Of a stretch of DNA of 64,000 nucleotides, positions 34,896 through 42,880 are shown in pieces. The stretch covers positions 1-64,000 of the forward strand of contig CANQUA010000007.1 in assembly GCA_947626915.1 (NCBI GenBank), in the 5' to 3' direction. The first letter of the stretch is position 1; every line of letters starts with the position of its first letter. The notes under the pieces are model-generated. The model saw only the letters and a program-made list of their open reading frames with translations, ran no database searches and was not told the DNA's origin. This DNA is from an uncultured Lachnospiraceae bacterium (GTDB taxonomy: Bacteria > Bacillota > Clostridia > Lachnospirales > Lachnospiraceae). The translations under genes were made by a program, and so were the position numbers.

Positions 34896-35750
34896 ATGAG
34901 TAATGTCCTGTCTTCCATTTTCCCGAACGAGCACTTTGTTGATCTCAGTTTATATCAATATGGGTGGGAGCAGTGCGAACCCCTCCGCTCCTGCGGCCCC
35001 AATGCCCGGAACCATTATCTGTTCCACTACGTGATTTCCGGAGCCGGAACCCTGATCGCCACGGACCAGAACGGAGAAAACCATACATACCGCGTCAAAA
35101 GCGGGAACGGCTTTATGATCTTTCCCAAGCAGACCGCTTCCTATCAGGCGGACGAACAGCATCCCTGGGAGTATGCCTGGGTCGAATTTGACGGCCTGAA
35201 AGTAAAAGAGGCCCTGGAACTGGCAGGCCTCACCGCTGAATCGCCGGTCTACCACGCCAACACCAGGGAACTGAGTTCGGAGCTGAAAAACGAACTGCTG
35301 CACATCGCCCAGAATTCCGACCAGTCCCCGTTCCATCTGATCGGCCATTTATACCTGTTCCTGGACTACCTGACCCGCTCCTCCTCCAACCGGAAGCTGG
35401 TTCAGACCGGGAAGCTGCAGGATTTTTACGTGCGGGAGGCGCTGTCCTTCATCGAGCAGAATTTCCAGAACAATATTTCCGTGGAAGACATCGCCTCGTT
35501 CTGCAACCTGAACCGCAGTTATTTCGGCAAGATTTTCCGGGACGCCGTGGGCAAAACGCCCCAGGAATTCCTGATCCATTACCGGATGACCAAAGCCGCG
35601 GAGCTTTTAAAACTGACCGGGCTGTCCATCGGCAATATCAGCAACGCCGTAGGCTATCCCAGCCAGCTGCATTTCTCCAGAGCATTCAAGCATGTTTACG
35701 GGGTATCGCCGCGGGAGTGGCGGAATGAGAACAAACTGACAAACAAATGA
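34896..35750 (+). CDS. AraC-family transcriptional regulator
   Basis: 284-residue MsmR-like regulator. Residues 1-165 form an AraC-type cupin ligand-binding domain (FHYVISGAGTLIA, GFMIFPKQTASYQAD). Residues 180-280 are the double helix-turn-helix domain with NISVEDIASFCNLNRSYFGK and the second signature GLSIGNISNAVGYPSQLHFS. Divergent placement beside the amylosucrase-like gene suggests it senses a sugar and activates that gene. AAAGGAG precedes the ATG. A terminator follows it. Confidence 0.93.
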   Translation: MSNVLSSIFPNEHFVDLSLYQYGWEQCEPLRSCGPNARNHYLFHYVISGAGTLIATDQNGENHTYRVKSGNGFMIFPKQTASYQADEQHPWEYAWVEFDGLKVKEALELAGLTAESPVYHANTRELSSELKNELLHIAQNSDQSPFHLIGHLYLFLDYLTRSSSNRKLVQTGKLQDFYVREALSFIEQNFQNNISVEDIASFCNLNRSYFGKIFRDAVGKTPQEFLIHYRMTKAAELLKLTGLSIGNISNAVGYPSQLHFSRAFKHVYGVSPREWRNENKLTNK

Positions 35751-35758
35751 TCTCTGAG

Positions 35759-35796
35759 AACGTGCGTCCTTGCGGGCGCACGTTCCGTGTATTTTT
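35759..35796 (+). terminator. Terminator of the AraC-type gene
   Basis: AACGTGCGTCC-TTGC-GGGCGCACGTT, with a T-tract (ATTTTT) a few bases later. Confidence 0.8.
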
Positions 35797-35920
35797 GTGG
35801 TCCTGGGCCTCAGAGCCACCTATCCCATCTTCAGTGCCTTGCACGGCTGAACCATGGACTCACCTGTTTCTGATTTGTACTTCCTTTGTATGGGAAACAG
35901 TATGCCCCAAAATCGCGTTC

Positions 35921-36616
35921 TTATGTATGAAAGCCGCCGCCCGCGTCCGGATCCGATTTGAACGCCTGCCAGATCCGGCCTTCCGGCTCCATGGAAAACG
36001 ACATCGGCCTTCCGGATACCGGATGGTCAAACGACAGCCTGCAGGCGCACAGCGCCGGTTGTTCCGCTGTCCCGCGGGACATAAACGCAGGATTGTACCG
36101 GGCGTCGCCCCACAGCGGGAATCCGCGGCCGGCGAACTGGGCCCGGATCTGGTGATGCCTGCCGGTCAGCAGTTCGACCCGCACGAGCGTGACCGGCCCG
36201 TCTGAAAGTGCGGCTTCTGACAAAACCTGGTACCGCAGTTCGGCGCGCTTCGCTCCCGCCGTCCCTTTTTCCACAATCTTCGACCGGTTACTCCGGGGAT
36301 CTTTCAACAAATAATCCACAAAGTTACCCACATTATCCACAATTCTTCCACATACGACCGCTTTATACACTTTACGGAACCGGCCCTGCTGCAGCTGCCG
36401 GCTTAATCCGGCCGCCGCGGACGGGGTTCTGGCGTAAACCATCAAACCCTGCACCGGCTTGTCCAGGCGATGCACGACGCCGATATAACCGCCGCCGGTA
36501 TAATTGCGGAGCAGGCTGACCATATCCGGTTCAAAAGAATGAACCGACTGGGACTCCAGACCGGCCGGCTTCTTCACCACGAGCAGATCCGGGTCCTCAT
36601 ACAAAATTTCCAACAT
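35921..36616 (-). CDS. RluA-family pseudouridine synthase
   Basis: Makes pseudouridine in 23S rRNA or tRNA. The 231-residue protein starts MLEILYEDPDLLVVKKPAG and has the catalytic-motif GVVHRLDKPVQGLMVYAR with the nucleophile Asp in HRLD, and the C-terminal VELLTGRHHQIRAQFAG. The Lachnospiraceae-type KPVQGL replaces the usual TSGL. The start at 36616 has CAGGAG six bases upstream. No S4 domain is present, so it is the short RluA form. The exact RNA target is not predictable. Confidence 0.93.
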   Translation of the reverse strand: MLEILYEDPDLLVVKKPAGLESQSVHSFEPDMVSLLRNYTGGGYIGVVHRLDKPVQGLMVYARTPSAAAGLSRQLQQGRFRKVYKAVVCGRIVDNVGNFVDYLLKDPRSNRSKIVEKGTAGAKRAELRYQVLSEAALSDGPVTLVRVELLTGRHHQIRAQFAGRGFPLWGDARYNPAFMSRGTAEQPALCACRLSFDHPVSGRPMSFSMEPEGRIWQAFKSDPDAGGGFHT

Positions 36617-36632
36617 ATTATTCTCCTGGGGC

Positions 36633-36661
36633 TTGCAATTTGCCGCTGGAAGGTGTATAGT
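36633..36661 (+). promoter_or_regulatory. Promoter for the hemolysin III-type gene
   Basis: TTGCAA, 17-base spacer, TATAGT, in the divergent region with the RluA-type gene. Confidence 0.65.
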
Positions 36662-36713
36662 TATCATAACACATAGTTTTCAAAACTACATTATAAGATA
36701 TAGGGGTGATTTT

Positions 36714-37367
36714 ATGAGTAAACTTCATATCAAAGATCCAGGCAGCGCCATTACCCATTTCATCGGTATGCTGCTGGCTCTCCTGGCCGCTCTGCCGCTG
36801 CTTTTAAAGGCCTACCATGACTCAGGGTTTTACGCGGTGGGAGCGCTGGCGGTTTTTATTACCAGCATGATTCTTCTGTACGCCGCCAGTACCATTTACC
36901 ATACCTTTGACATCTCGCCGAAGGTCAACCGGATCCTGCGGAAAGTCGACCATATGATGATCTTCATCCTGATCGCCGGCACCTACACGCCGGTCTGCAT
37001 GGTCGTTCTGGGGGACCGGACCGGCTGGATGCTGCTGGGCCTGGTCTGGACCATCGCGATCGTGGGGATCATCATCAAGGCCTGCTGGATCACCTGTCCC
37101 AAATGGTTTTCGTCTGTCCTCTACATCTCCATGGGCTGGGTCTGTGTCCTGGCGATCTCACGGATCGTGCAGGCGCTTCCTCCTGCGGCGTTCTGGTGGC
37201 TGCTGGCCGGCGGCGTGATCTACACGGTCGGCGGCGTGATCTATGCGCTGAAGCTGCCGCTGTTCAACTCGAAGCATCAGTATTTCGGCTCGCATGAGAT
37301 CTTTCACCTTTTCGTTATGGGCGGAAGCTTCTGCCATTACGTGATGATGTACCGGTTCGTAGCGTGA
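36714..37367 (+). CDS. Hemolysin III / YqfA-family membrane protein
   Basis: 217-residue seven-helix membrane protein of the HlyIII/PAQR family. Visible features are the N-terminal DPGSAITHFIGMLLALLAA with the conserved Ser and His, HTFDISPKVNRILRKVDH and the C-terminal SHEIFHLFVMGGSFCHY with zinc-type histidines. The name comes from B. cereus; many relatives are not toxins. GGGGTG precedes the ATG at 36714; an in-frame upstream extension overlaps the RluA-type start region and lacks a site. Confidence 0.92.
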   Translation: MSKLHIKDPGSAITHFIGMLLALLAALPLLLKAYHDSGFYAVGALAVFITSMILLYAASTIYHTFDISPKVNRILRKVDHMMIFILIAGTYTPVCMVVLGDRTGWMLLGLVWTIAIVGIIIKACWITCPKWFSSVLYISMGWVCVLAISRIVQALPPAAFWWLLAGGVIYTVGGVIYALKLPLFNSKHQYFGSHEIFHLFVMGGSFCHYVMMYRFVA

Positions 37368-37466
37368 TATCATTGGGAATATGCCGGATCCGTTTGTTTC
37401 CAGACGGGTCCGCCTTATTTCCATTCCTGCATTCTATCTGAAATACGTCCTGGGGGCGTATTGTGC

Positions 37467-37502
37467 AAAATGCCTTTCGGCGCGCCGGTCGGAAGGCATT
37501 TT
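37467..37502. terminator. Bidirectional terminator between the hemolysin III-type gene and yesL-type gene
   Basis: AAAATGCCTTTCGG pairs with CGGAAGGCATTTT. Both flanks offer T-tracts on their respective strands. Confidence 0.75.
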
Positions 37503-37549
37503 GATTGATATGATTCGGATTACGCAGTTACGTTCGTCCTGCGGAGAAT

Positions 37550-38419
37550 TTATTTTCCCTCCGCATCCGGCTTTTCGTCCTCTTCCGTCTCCGGCTGCTC
37601 ACCGGTTCCCGTTTCCTGATTTTCCCCTGCTTCCGCGTCCGGTTTTTCACTTTCTTCCGGTTCCGCCGCCAGGACGGTCTCCTGACGGACCGCATCGGAC
37701 AGCTGCCACGGCGAAACGCCGGACGATTCTCCCTCGCTGCCGGCGGCCGCGTCGTCTTCGTCCGCAAAGATAGGCCGCATCTCATGGATATCCCTGGTTT
37801 CATCCGCCGGGATGAATTTATTGAAGATATGATTCAGGAAAAAGGAATTGACAAATCCTATCAGTCCCATCCCAAACATCATCAGAAACGGCAGCATGGT
37901 CAGCATCAGATACAGGATCCCCACGTCGATGGCAATGATTCCGATGGTATACAGGATATACCGGATCGAAAGCAGAAACGCATTCCGGATCGTCTGCTTG
38001 ATCGTCCCGTAAAACCGGGCCAGCACCGGAAATACATACGTGATCATCGCCAGCCAGATCAGCAGCATGCCCACAAACAGCGCCGAAAACAGCAGCCTGG
38101 GCGTCCCGGCCGGAAACATCCCCGTAGTCAGCGTGAACCACAGATCCAGCCCCAGGATGATGCCGGCGAACAAAAAGATCAGCCAGATAATGGTGGCCTG
38201 CCGGAAATTTTCCTTGAAGGAGCGGAAAAACGACCGGATCGTGTACCCGTCCTCATCCCGTACCAGGCGAAGCGTCACATAGTAAAGCGCCGTCGTGCTG
38301 GCCCCGATGGTGAAGATCGGGATACAGCAGATGAACCACAAAACATTGACCACCAGTACGTCCCAGAATTTTCCGATAAAATGCCACACCGGATTATCAT
38401 AATTAAAAAGACCCTTCAT
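37550..38419 (-). CDS. YesL-family membrane protein (DUF624)
   Basis: 289 residues. Residues 1-210 are the DUF624/YesL domain with five to six membrane helices and the conserved CCIPIFTIGASTTALYY motif; the family often lies near glycan-related transporters, role unknown. Residues 225-289 are a highly acidic Glu/Pro/Asp tail, probably cytoplasmic and disordered. GGGAG precedes the ATG. The adjacent plus-strand gene for an anchored protein is divergent and may be functionally linked. Confidence 0.88.
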   Translation of the reverse strand: MKGLFNYDNPVWHFIGKFWDVLVVNVLWFICCIPIFTIGASTTALYYVTLRLVRDEDGYTIRSFFRSFKENFRQATIIWLIFLFAGIILGLDLWFTLTTGMFPAGTPRLLFSALFVGMLLIWLAMITYVFPVLARFYGTIKQTIRNAFLLSIRYILYTIGIIAIDVGILYLMLTMLPFLMMFGMGLIGFVNSFFLNHIFNKFIPADETRDIHEMRPIFADEDDAAAGSEGESSGVSPWQLSDAVRQETVLAAEPEESEKPDAEAGENQETGTGEQPETEEDEKPDAEGK

Positions 38420-38535
38420 AATTTACTTTTACTCCCTTTCTCAGGAACCTCATCGCTGCGTAACGCCAGTCACATTGTATTATAGCGGACTTTCACTGAA
38501 AAATCAATTTATTCGGGGATTTAATATAAATTTAA

Positions 38536-38564
38536 TTAAAAACAGACGGCGCCTGTGCTATACT
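38536..38564 (+). promoter_or_regulatory. Promoter for the anchored protein gene at 38624
   Basis: TTAAAA, 17-base spacer, TATACT. The -35 is weak. Confidence 0.45.
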
Positions 38565-38623
38565 TACGGGAAGGGACCGGCCTGCCAGGCCCGCCAATCG
38601 CCAAAGAAATCGGGAGGACACAC

Positions 38624-39319
38624 ATGTCGCGCGCAAAAAAGTTCAGGGAAAACATAAAAAAGGAGGCACGGCAGGAAGCCGCCAAGATGAAAGAAATGTC
38701 CTGGAAGGACCGCCTCTGGTACATCGGGGAATACTACCGGTATTCGATCATGGGGGCACTTTTTGTGATCGCCCTGCTGGCCGTCGCCGGCGTCTCCCTC
38801 TACAACCGCAGCCTGACCATGCGCCTCTATGTGATCGTCCTGAATAATCCGGCTGTTCTGACGGAAAATTTCAGCCCGCTGACCAGGGATTACGCCGAGG
38901 CGAGAGCGTTCGGAAAGAAGGACCGGATCTACGCAGAGTCCATATCGCTTCCCACCGACGGTTCCATCCGGCGGGGAGACGCCATGACCGCCACCGGCAA
39001 AATCGCCGCCCTGATCTCCGCCCAGAAACTGGATATCATGATCGCCGATCCGATTGCTTTTGAGAGCTATTCTGCCGCGGATACGTTTCTGAACCTGGAA
39101 ACGGTCCTGCCGGAGGACCTGCAGAACCGGCTGAAAGACCGCCTTCTGCTCTCCGCCGACCAGTCCGGGCAGATGCTTCCACTGGCCCTCGATCTGTCCG
39201 GCGTGCCGCTCCTGCAGAAAATGAACATCGTCACGGAGAAACCGTGCCTGTCCATCATCGCAAATTCCGCCAATATTGACGAATGTATCGCCCTGATCCG
39301 GTATCTGTTTCCGTCATGA
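38624..39319 (+). CDS. Membrane-anchored protein of unknown function
   Basis: 231 residues. The N-terminal 35 residues are basic and cytoplasmic, followed by one membrane helix (YSIMGALFVIALLAVAGVSLY). The rest is soluble and presumably extracytoplasmic, with a fold hinted at by ALISAQKLDIMIADPIAFE, which recalls periplasmic-binding-type segments; I do not recognise it. GGGAGG precedes the ATG at 38624. Divergent from the yesL-type gene. The 3' end overlaps the GNAT gene on the other strand by 65 bases. Confidence 0.8.
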   Translation: MSRAKKFRENIKKEARQEAAKMKEMSWKDRLWYIGEYYRYSIMGALFVIALLAVAGVSLYNRSLTMRLYVIVLNNPAVLTENFSPLTRDYAEARAFGKKDRIYAESISLPTDGSIRRGDAMTATGKIAALISAQKLDIMIADPIAFESYSAADTFLNLETVLPEDLQNRLKDRLLLSADQSGQMLPLALDLSGVPLLQKMNIVTEKPCLSIIANSANIDECIALIRYLFPS

Positions 39320-40055
39320 GGCGGAAGCCGCAGGCCCGCAGCAGACGTATGGACGCTTCGTTGGAGGCGTCCGTTTTTGCGTAAACGACGCAGCCTGCCT
39401 CAGACTCTCCCGGATACAGGCCGCAGAAGCCCTCCCGCACGGCTTCCAGTATGCCCAGACAGGCTTCGGTTCCGTATCCCCTGCCCCGGTATTCCCCAAA
39501 AATGTGATAGCCCAGCTCCAGCCAGAGCTCCGGCCGGGACTCCCCGCGGCCCGCTTCCTCTGCCTGCAGGGGCCGGGGCTGTTCCCCGTCTCTCCATTCC
39601 GCGCCGACGATCCCGGCCTTCCCGACCAGCCCGCCTGCCGTTTTTTCCTCCAGCGCCCAGATCCCGTACTCATAGAATCCGTACTGACACTGTATATATT
39701 CCCGCAGCCGCTCCGGCGTATAAAAGATCCGGTCCGCCCGGGTATCCCCGTCCTCCCGCGGCACCAAAGGCGCGTCTTTCTCCGAAAACTCCCGGATCCG
39801 CAGTCTCGGGGTCTCCGCGATCCGCCAGGGAATCCCCAGAAAACGCCGGACTGTCCGCTCCAGGTACTCCTGCGTTACCGCCGCCGGCGTTTCCGCCAGA
39901 TACGGGGCATCCAGCCCCTCCCAGCCTGTCTTCCGGTTTTTTATACCAATAACAGCCATCCCGCAGGCTTTCGCCGACAGGATGGCCGCTCTTTCGTCAG
40001 ACAAAACTACGGTATACGGCTGTCCGCCGATCCGCACGGTCCGTTCCTCACGCAT
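39255..40055 (-). CDS. GNAT-family N-acetyltransferase
   Basis: 266 residues. The C-terminal half is the GNAT domain: TPRLRIREFSEKDAPLV at its start and the acetyl-CoA loop GYHIFGEYRGRGYGTEAC. The N-terminal 80 residues (QPYTVVLSDERAAILSAK...) are an extra domain that I do not recognise. Substrate unknown. GAGGAC precedes the ATG. It lies 10 bases after the cyclophilin gene on the same strand. Confidence 0.85.
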   Translation of the reverse strand: MREERTVRIGGQPYTVVLSDERAAILSAKACGMAVIGIKNRKTGWEGLDAPYLAETPAAVTQEYLERTVRRFLGIPWRIAETPRLRIREFSEKDAPLVPREDGDTRADRIFYTPERLREYIQCQYGFYEYGIWALEEKTAGGLVGKAGIVGAEWRDGEQPRPLQAEEAGRGESRPELWLELGYHIFGEYRGRGYGTEACLGILEAVREGFCGLYPGESEAGCVVYAKTDASNEASIRLLRACGFRLMTETDTGSGRYIRQYWRNLR

Positions 40056-40065
40056 GCCGCAGTCC

Positions 40066-40584
40066 TCAGCATTTCTCCGGTTCCGGATATTCTTCGCCGA
40101 ACGTATCCACCGTGATCGTCCGGATCTTCTGCTCTTTCATCGGCCGGTCCCGGAAATCCGTCCGTACGTTCGCGATCTCATCCACCACGTCCATGCCGTC
40201 CGTCACCTTGCCGAACGCCGCGTAGGCTCCGTCCAGGTGGGGCGAATCCTCATGCATGATGAAAAACTGAGAACCGGCGGAATCAGGGTGCATCGCCCTG
40301 GCCATGGAAAGAACCCCGGCCGTATGCTTCAGATGGTTGGGAAAACCGTTCTGAGCAAACTCGCCCCGGATCTGATAGCCGGGCCCGCCCGTCCCGATTC
40401 CGTCCGGGCAGCCGCCCTGGATCATAAAACCGCTGATGACCCGGTGAAAGATCAGGCCGTCATAAAACCCCTTCTTCACCAGGCTGATAAAATTGTTCAC
40501 CGTATTGGGCGCGATCTCCGGATACAGTTCCGCCGTGATCTTCTTCCCATCCATCATTTCAATGGTAACAACCGGATTCTTCAT
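40066..40584 (-). CDS. Cyclophilin-type peptidyl-prolyl isomerase
   Basis: Cytoplasmic cyclophilin of 172 residues that speeds cis-trans proline isomerisation. Active-site segments are FHRVISGFMIQGG (with the catalytic Arg), GVLSMARAM, SQFFIMHEDSPHLDG and AFGKVTDGMDVVD. There is no signal peptide. Its ATG overlaps the stop codon of the upstream c-di-GMP regulator gene by four bases, indicating translational coupling, though a functional link is not obvious. Confidence 0.95.
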   Translation of the reverse strand: MKNPVVTIEMMDGKKITAELYPEIAPNTVNNFISLVKKGFYDGLIFHRVISGFMIQGGCPDGIGTGGPGYQIRGEFAQNGFPNHLKHTAGVLSMARAMHPDSAGSQFFIMHEDSPHLDGAYAAFGKVTDGMDVVDEIANVRTDFRDRPMKEQKIRTITVDTFGEEYPEPEKC

Positions 40585-42686
40585 GCTTCTTCTCCTTTCT
40601 TTTCGTCCGCTCCTGTTTCCTCCTGCCGCTCGTCGTCAAACATCTCTTCCATGGACGGATCGTAGAACCGGTACGCACCTCTGCCTGCCCGTTTCACCGA
40701 ATAAAGCGCCTGGTCCGCCCGGTGCAGGAGCGTATCGTAATCCAGCCCCTCCCCGTTGCTGACCGCCACGCCCATACTGATCGAGATCCGGAAATTCTCA
40801 TAGTATCCCAGAAGGGAACTGTAGATCCGCTTCACCATCGAAGAAACATCGGACGTAAACGTGATGAAAAGCAAAAATTCATCGCCGCCCACGCGTCCCG
40901 CTATATCGTCCTCTCTCACGCTCTCCCGCAGCTTGCCGGCCACGTGCTGGAGCACATGATCGCCGAAAATATGGCCGTGCTCGTCATTGGCGGATTTAAA
41001 ATAGTCAAGATCCAGCATAAACAGCGCGAATTTTCCCTGAGGATTCATCCGCAGCCGCTCCCGGATGATAAATTCGGAGCTGGCATGATTCAAAAGCCCC
41101 GTCAGGCCGTCGTGGGACGCGGTCTGCTCCAGATGGATCATCCGCATATGTTCATCGTGAATATCGACTACCTTTCCGATGGCGCCCATAAGCTTCGGGG
41201 TTTCCTCCGAGGACCACATGGCCTGGCAGATGATCTGGTGCCAGCGATATTCGCCCTGGACCTTCAGCTCGCCCTGAAACCGGAAAACGGGGTTTTTCGG
41301 TTTGGACGCATGAAGGTTTTCCAAAAACTGCTGCACGATGCCCTCTCCCAGCAGCCCCATAAACGCTTTGTCGTCCAGCGGATTCATAATGATCTCCTTC
41401 GTCCCCATATGGGCCGCGCCCCACTCGGAGAGCGTAACCATCGGCGGATCGATCGAATACTCAAACTGGACTTCCTGGGACATGGACGCATAGAAACGAT
41501 ATTTGGTGCGCTCATGCTCCAGCAGCCGCAGCGTGCGCTCCGAAGCCGCCAGCTCGTCGCGGCGCATCATCTCTTCGGTAACCTTCCGGATCTCCCTCTG
41601 CTCGCTGGCTGTGGAACCGAACGTGGCCGTCTCCAGGCTGTCCTCTATTTTGTCCGCACATTCCGTCAGACATTCCAAAAGGAGAGGATTAAAAACGCCG
41701 CACTCGCCGTCCAGGATCATTTCCACAGCTACCTCATGAGAAAAGGCCCTTTTATAGACCCTTTCGCTGACCAGCGCGTCATACACATCCGCCAGCGCGA
41801 CGATCTGCGCGGAAATCGGGATCTCGTCGCCTTTCAGCCCGTCCGGATACCCTCTGCCGTCAAACCGCTCGTGGTGCCACCGGCAGATCTCATAGGCCCT
41901 CTGCACCAGCGGCTCATTCTGATGGAATGGCAGTTCCTCCAGCATAGACGCGCCGATAGCGGCATGGGTTTTCATGGTTTTGTATTCTTCCTTCGTCAGC
42001 TTGCCGGGTTTGTTCAAAATCTCGCCGGGGATCGCGATCTTCCCGATATCATGCAGAGCGGACGCCATGGAGATCAGCGTAATGTCGTCCGGAGTCAAAT
42101 GGTACTTGCCGGTCTTCTGGAACAGCTGCTTCAAAAGGATCTCCGTGATCAGATGAATGTGCAGCACGTGCATCCCGCTTTCGCCGTTGCGGAACTCCAC
42201 GATCTGGCTCAGGATATCGATCATCAGCCGGCTCTGCTTCTCCTTTTCATAGATCTGGTCCGTGACCATCCCGATCAGTTTCTTCTGCTTGGCATAAAGC
42301 AGGATCGTGTTGACCACCCTTCTATGTACGATCGCGGCGTCAAAAGGCCGGCTGATATAGTCCACCACTCCCAGGTCAAACGCCCTTTCAATGGCTGCAG
42401 GGGCATTTTCCGCGGAAATCATAATCGCCGGGACTTCGTCGATCCACTGGAATTTGTTCATCGTCACCAGCACTTCAAAGCCGTCCATTTTCGGCATCAC
42501 AATATCCAGCAGAACCAGCGAGATCTCCGCAACCCGCTTCTGCAGGATCTGGACCGCTTCCTCTCCGTTCTCGGCCTCGATAATATCATATTCATCCCCC
42601 AGAATGTCCGCCAGGATCGAGCGGTTCATCTCCGAGTCATCCACGATCAGTACTTTATATCTGCTTCGCGTATCTCTGTTACCCAT
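40581..42686 (-). CDS. Response regulator with HD-GYP and GGDEF domains
   Basis: A cyclic-di-GMP signalling protein of 701 residues. Residues 11-125 are a REC domain with the phospho-acceptor Asp in LVLLDIVMPKMDG. Residues about 160-360 are HD-GYP (ALHDIGKIAIPGEIL, CRWHHERFDGRGYPDGL), a c-di-GMP phosphodiesterase. Residues about 400-530 are PAS-like, and 545-685 a GGDEF domain (FMLDLDYFKSANDEHGH, GRVGGDEFLLF). The canonical GGDEF motif and HD-GYP residues suggest both activities may be live. No partner histidine kinase is adjacent. The acidic C-terminus overlaps the cyclophilin start. Confidence 0.93.
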   Translation of the reverse strand: MGNRDTRSRYKVLIVDDSEMNRSILADILGDEYDIIEAENGEEAVQILQKRVAEISLVLLDIVMPKMDGFEVLVTMNKFQWIDEVPAIMISAENAPAAIERAFDLGVVDYISRPFDAAIVHRRVVNTILLYAKQKKLIGMVTDQIYEKEKQSRLMIDILSQIVEFRNGESGMHVLHIHLITEILLKQLFQKTGKYHLTPDDITLISMASALHDIGKIAIPGEILNKPGKLTKEEYKTMKTHAAIGASMLEELPFHQNEPLVQRAYEICRWHHERFDGRGYPDGLKGDEIPISAQIVALADVYDALVSERVYKRAFSHEVAVEMILDGECGVFNPLLLECLTECADKIEDSLETATFGSTASEQREIRKVTEEMMRRDELAASERTLRLLEHERTKYRFYASMSQEVQFEYSIDPPMVTLSEWGAAHMGTKEIIMNPLDDKAFMGLLGEGIVQQFLENLHASKPKNPVFRFQGELKVQGEYRWHQIICQAMWSSEETPKLMGAIGKVVDIHDEHMRMIHLEQTASHDGLTGLLNHASSEFIIRERLRMNPQGKFALFMLDLDYFKSANDEHGHIFGDHVLQHVAGKLRESVREDDIAGRVGGDEFLLFITFTSDVSSMVKRIYSSLLGYYENFRISISMGVAVSNGEGLDYDTLLHRADQALYSVKRAGRGAYRFYDPSMEEMFDDERQEETGADEKKGEEA

Positions 42687-42880
42687 CTCCAGCCTCCTGT
42701 ATGCCCATTTCCATCATTGTAGCATTTTTTTTCAAAACAGGCAAGTCCCGCCTCGTTCACAAATTATTCAAAAACCTTTTACATCTGCAACATTGTTTCT
42801 TCATATTTCCAAATTATACTGGAAAATGTAGACAGCCAATATGATTTTTTTCATAATACTCGAGCTGGTAATGCAGATTA

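Noticed and set aside
40722..42722. A 666-codon plus-strand open frame opposite the c-di-GMP regulator
   Set aside because: Shadow of the REC-HD-GYP-GGDEF gene, without motifs or a start site.
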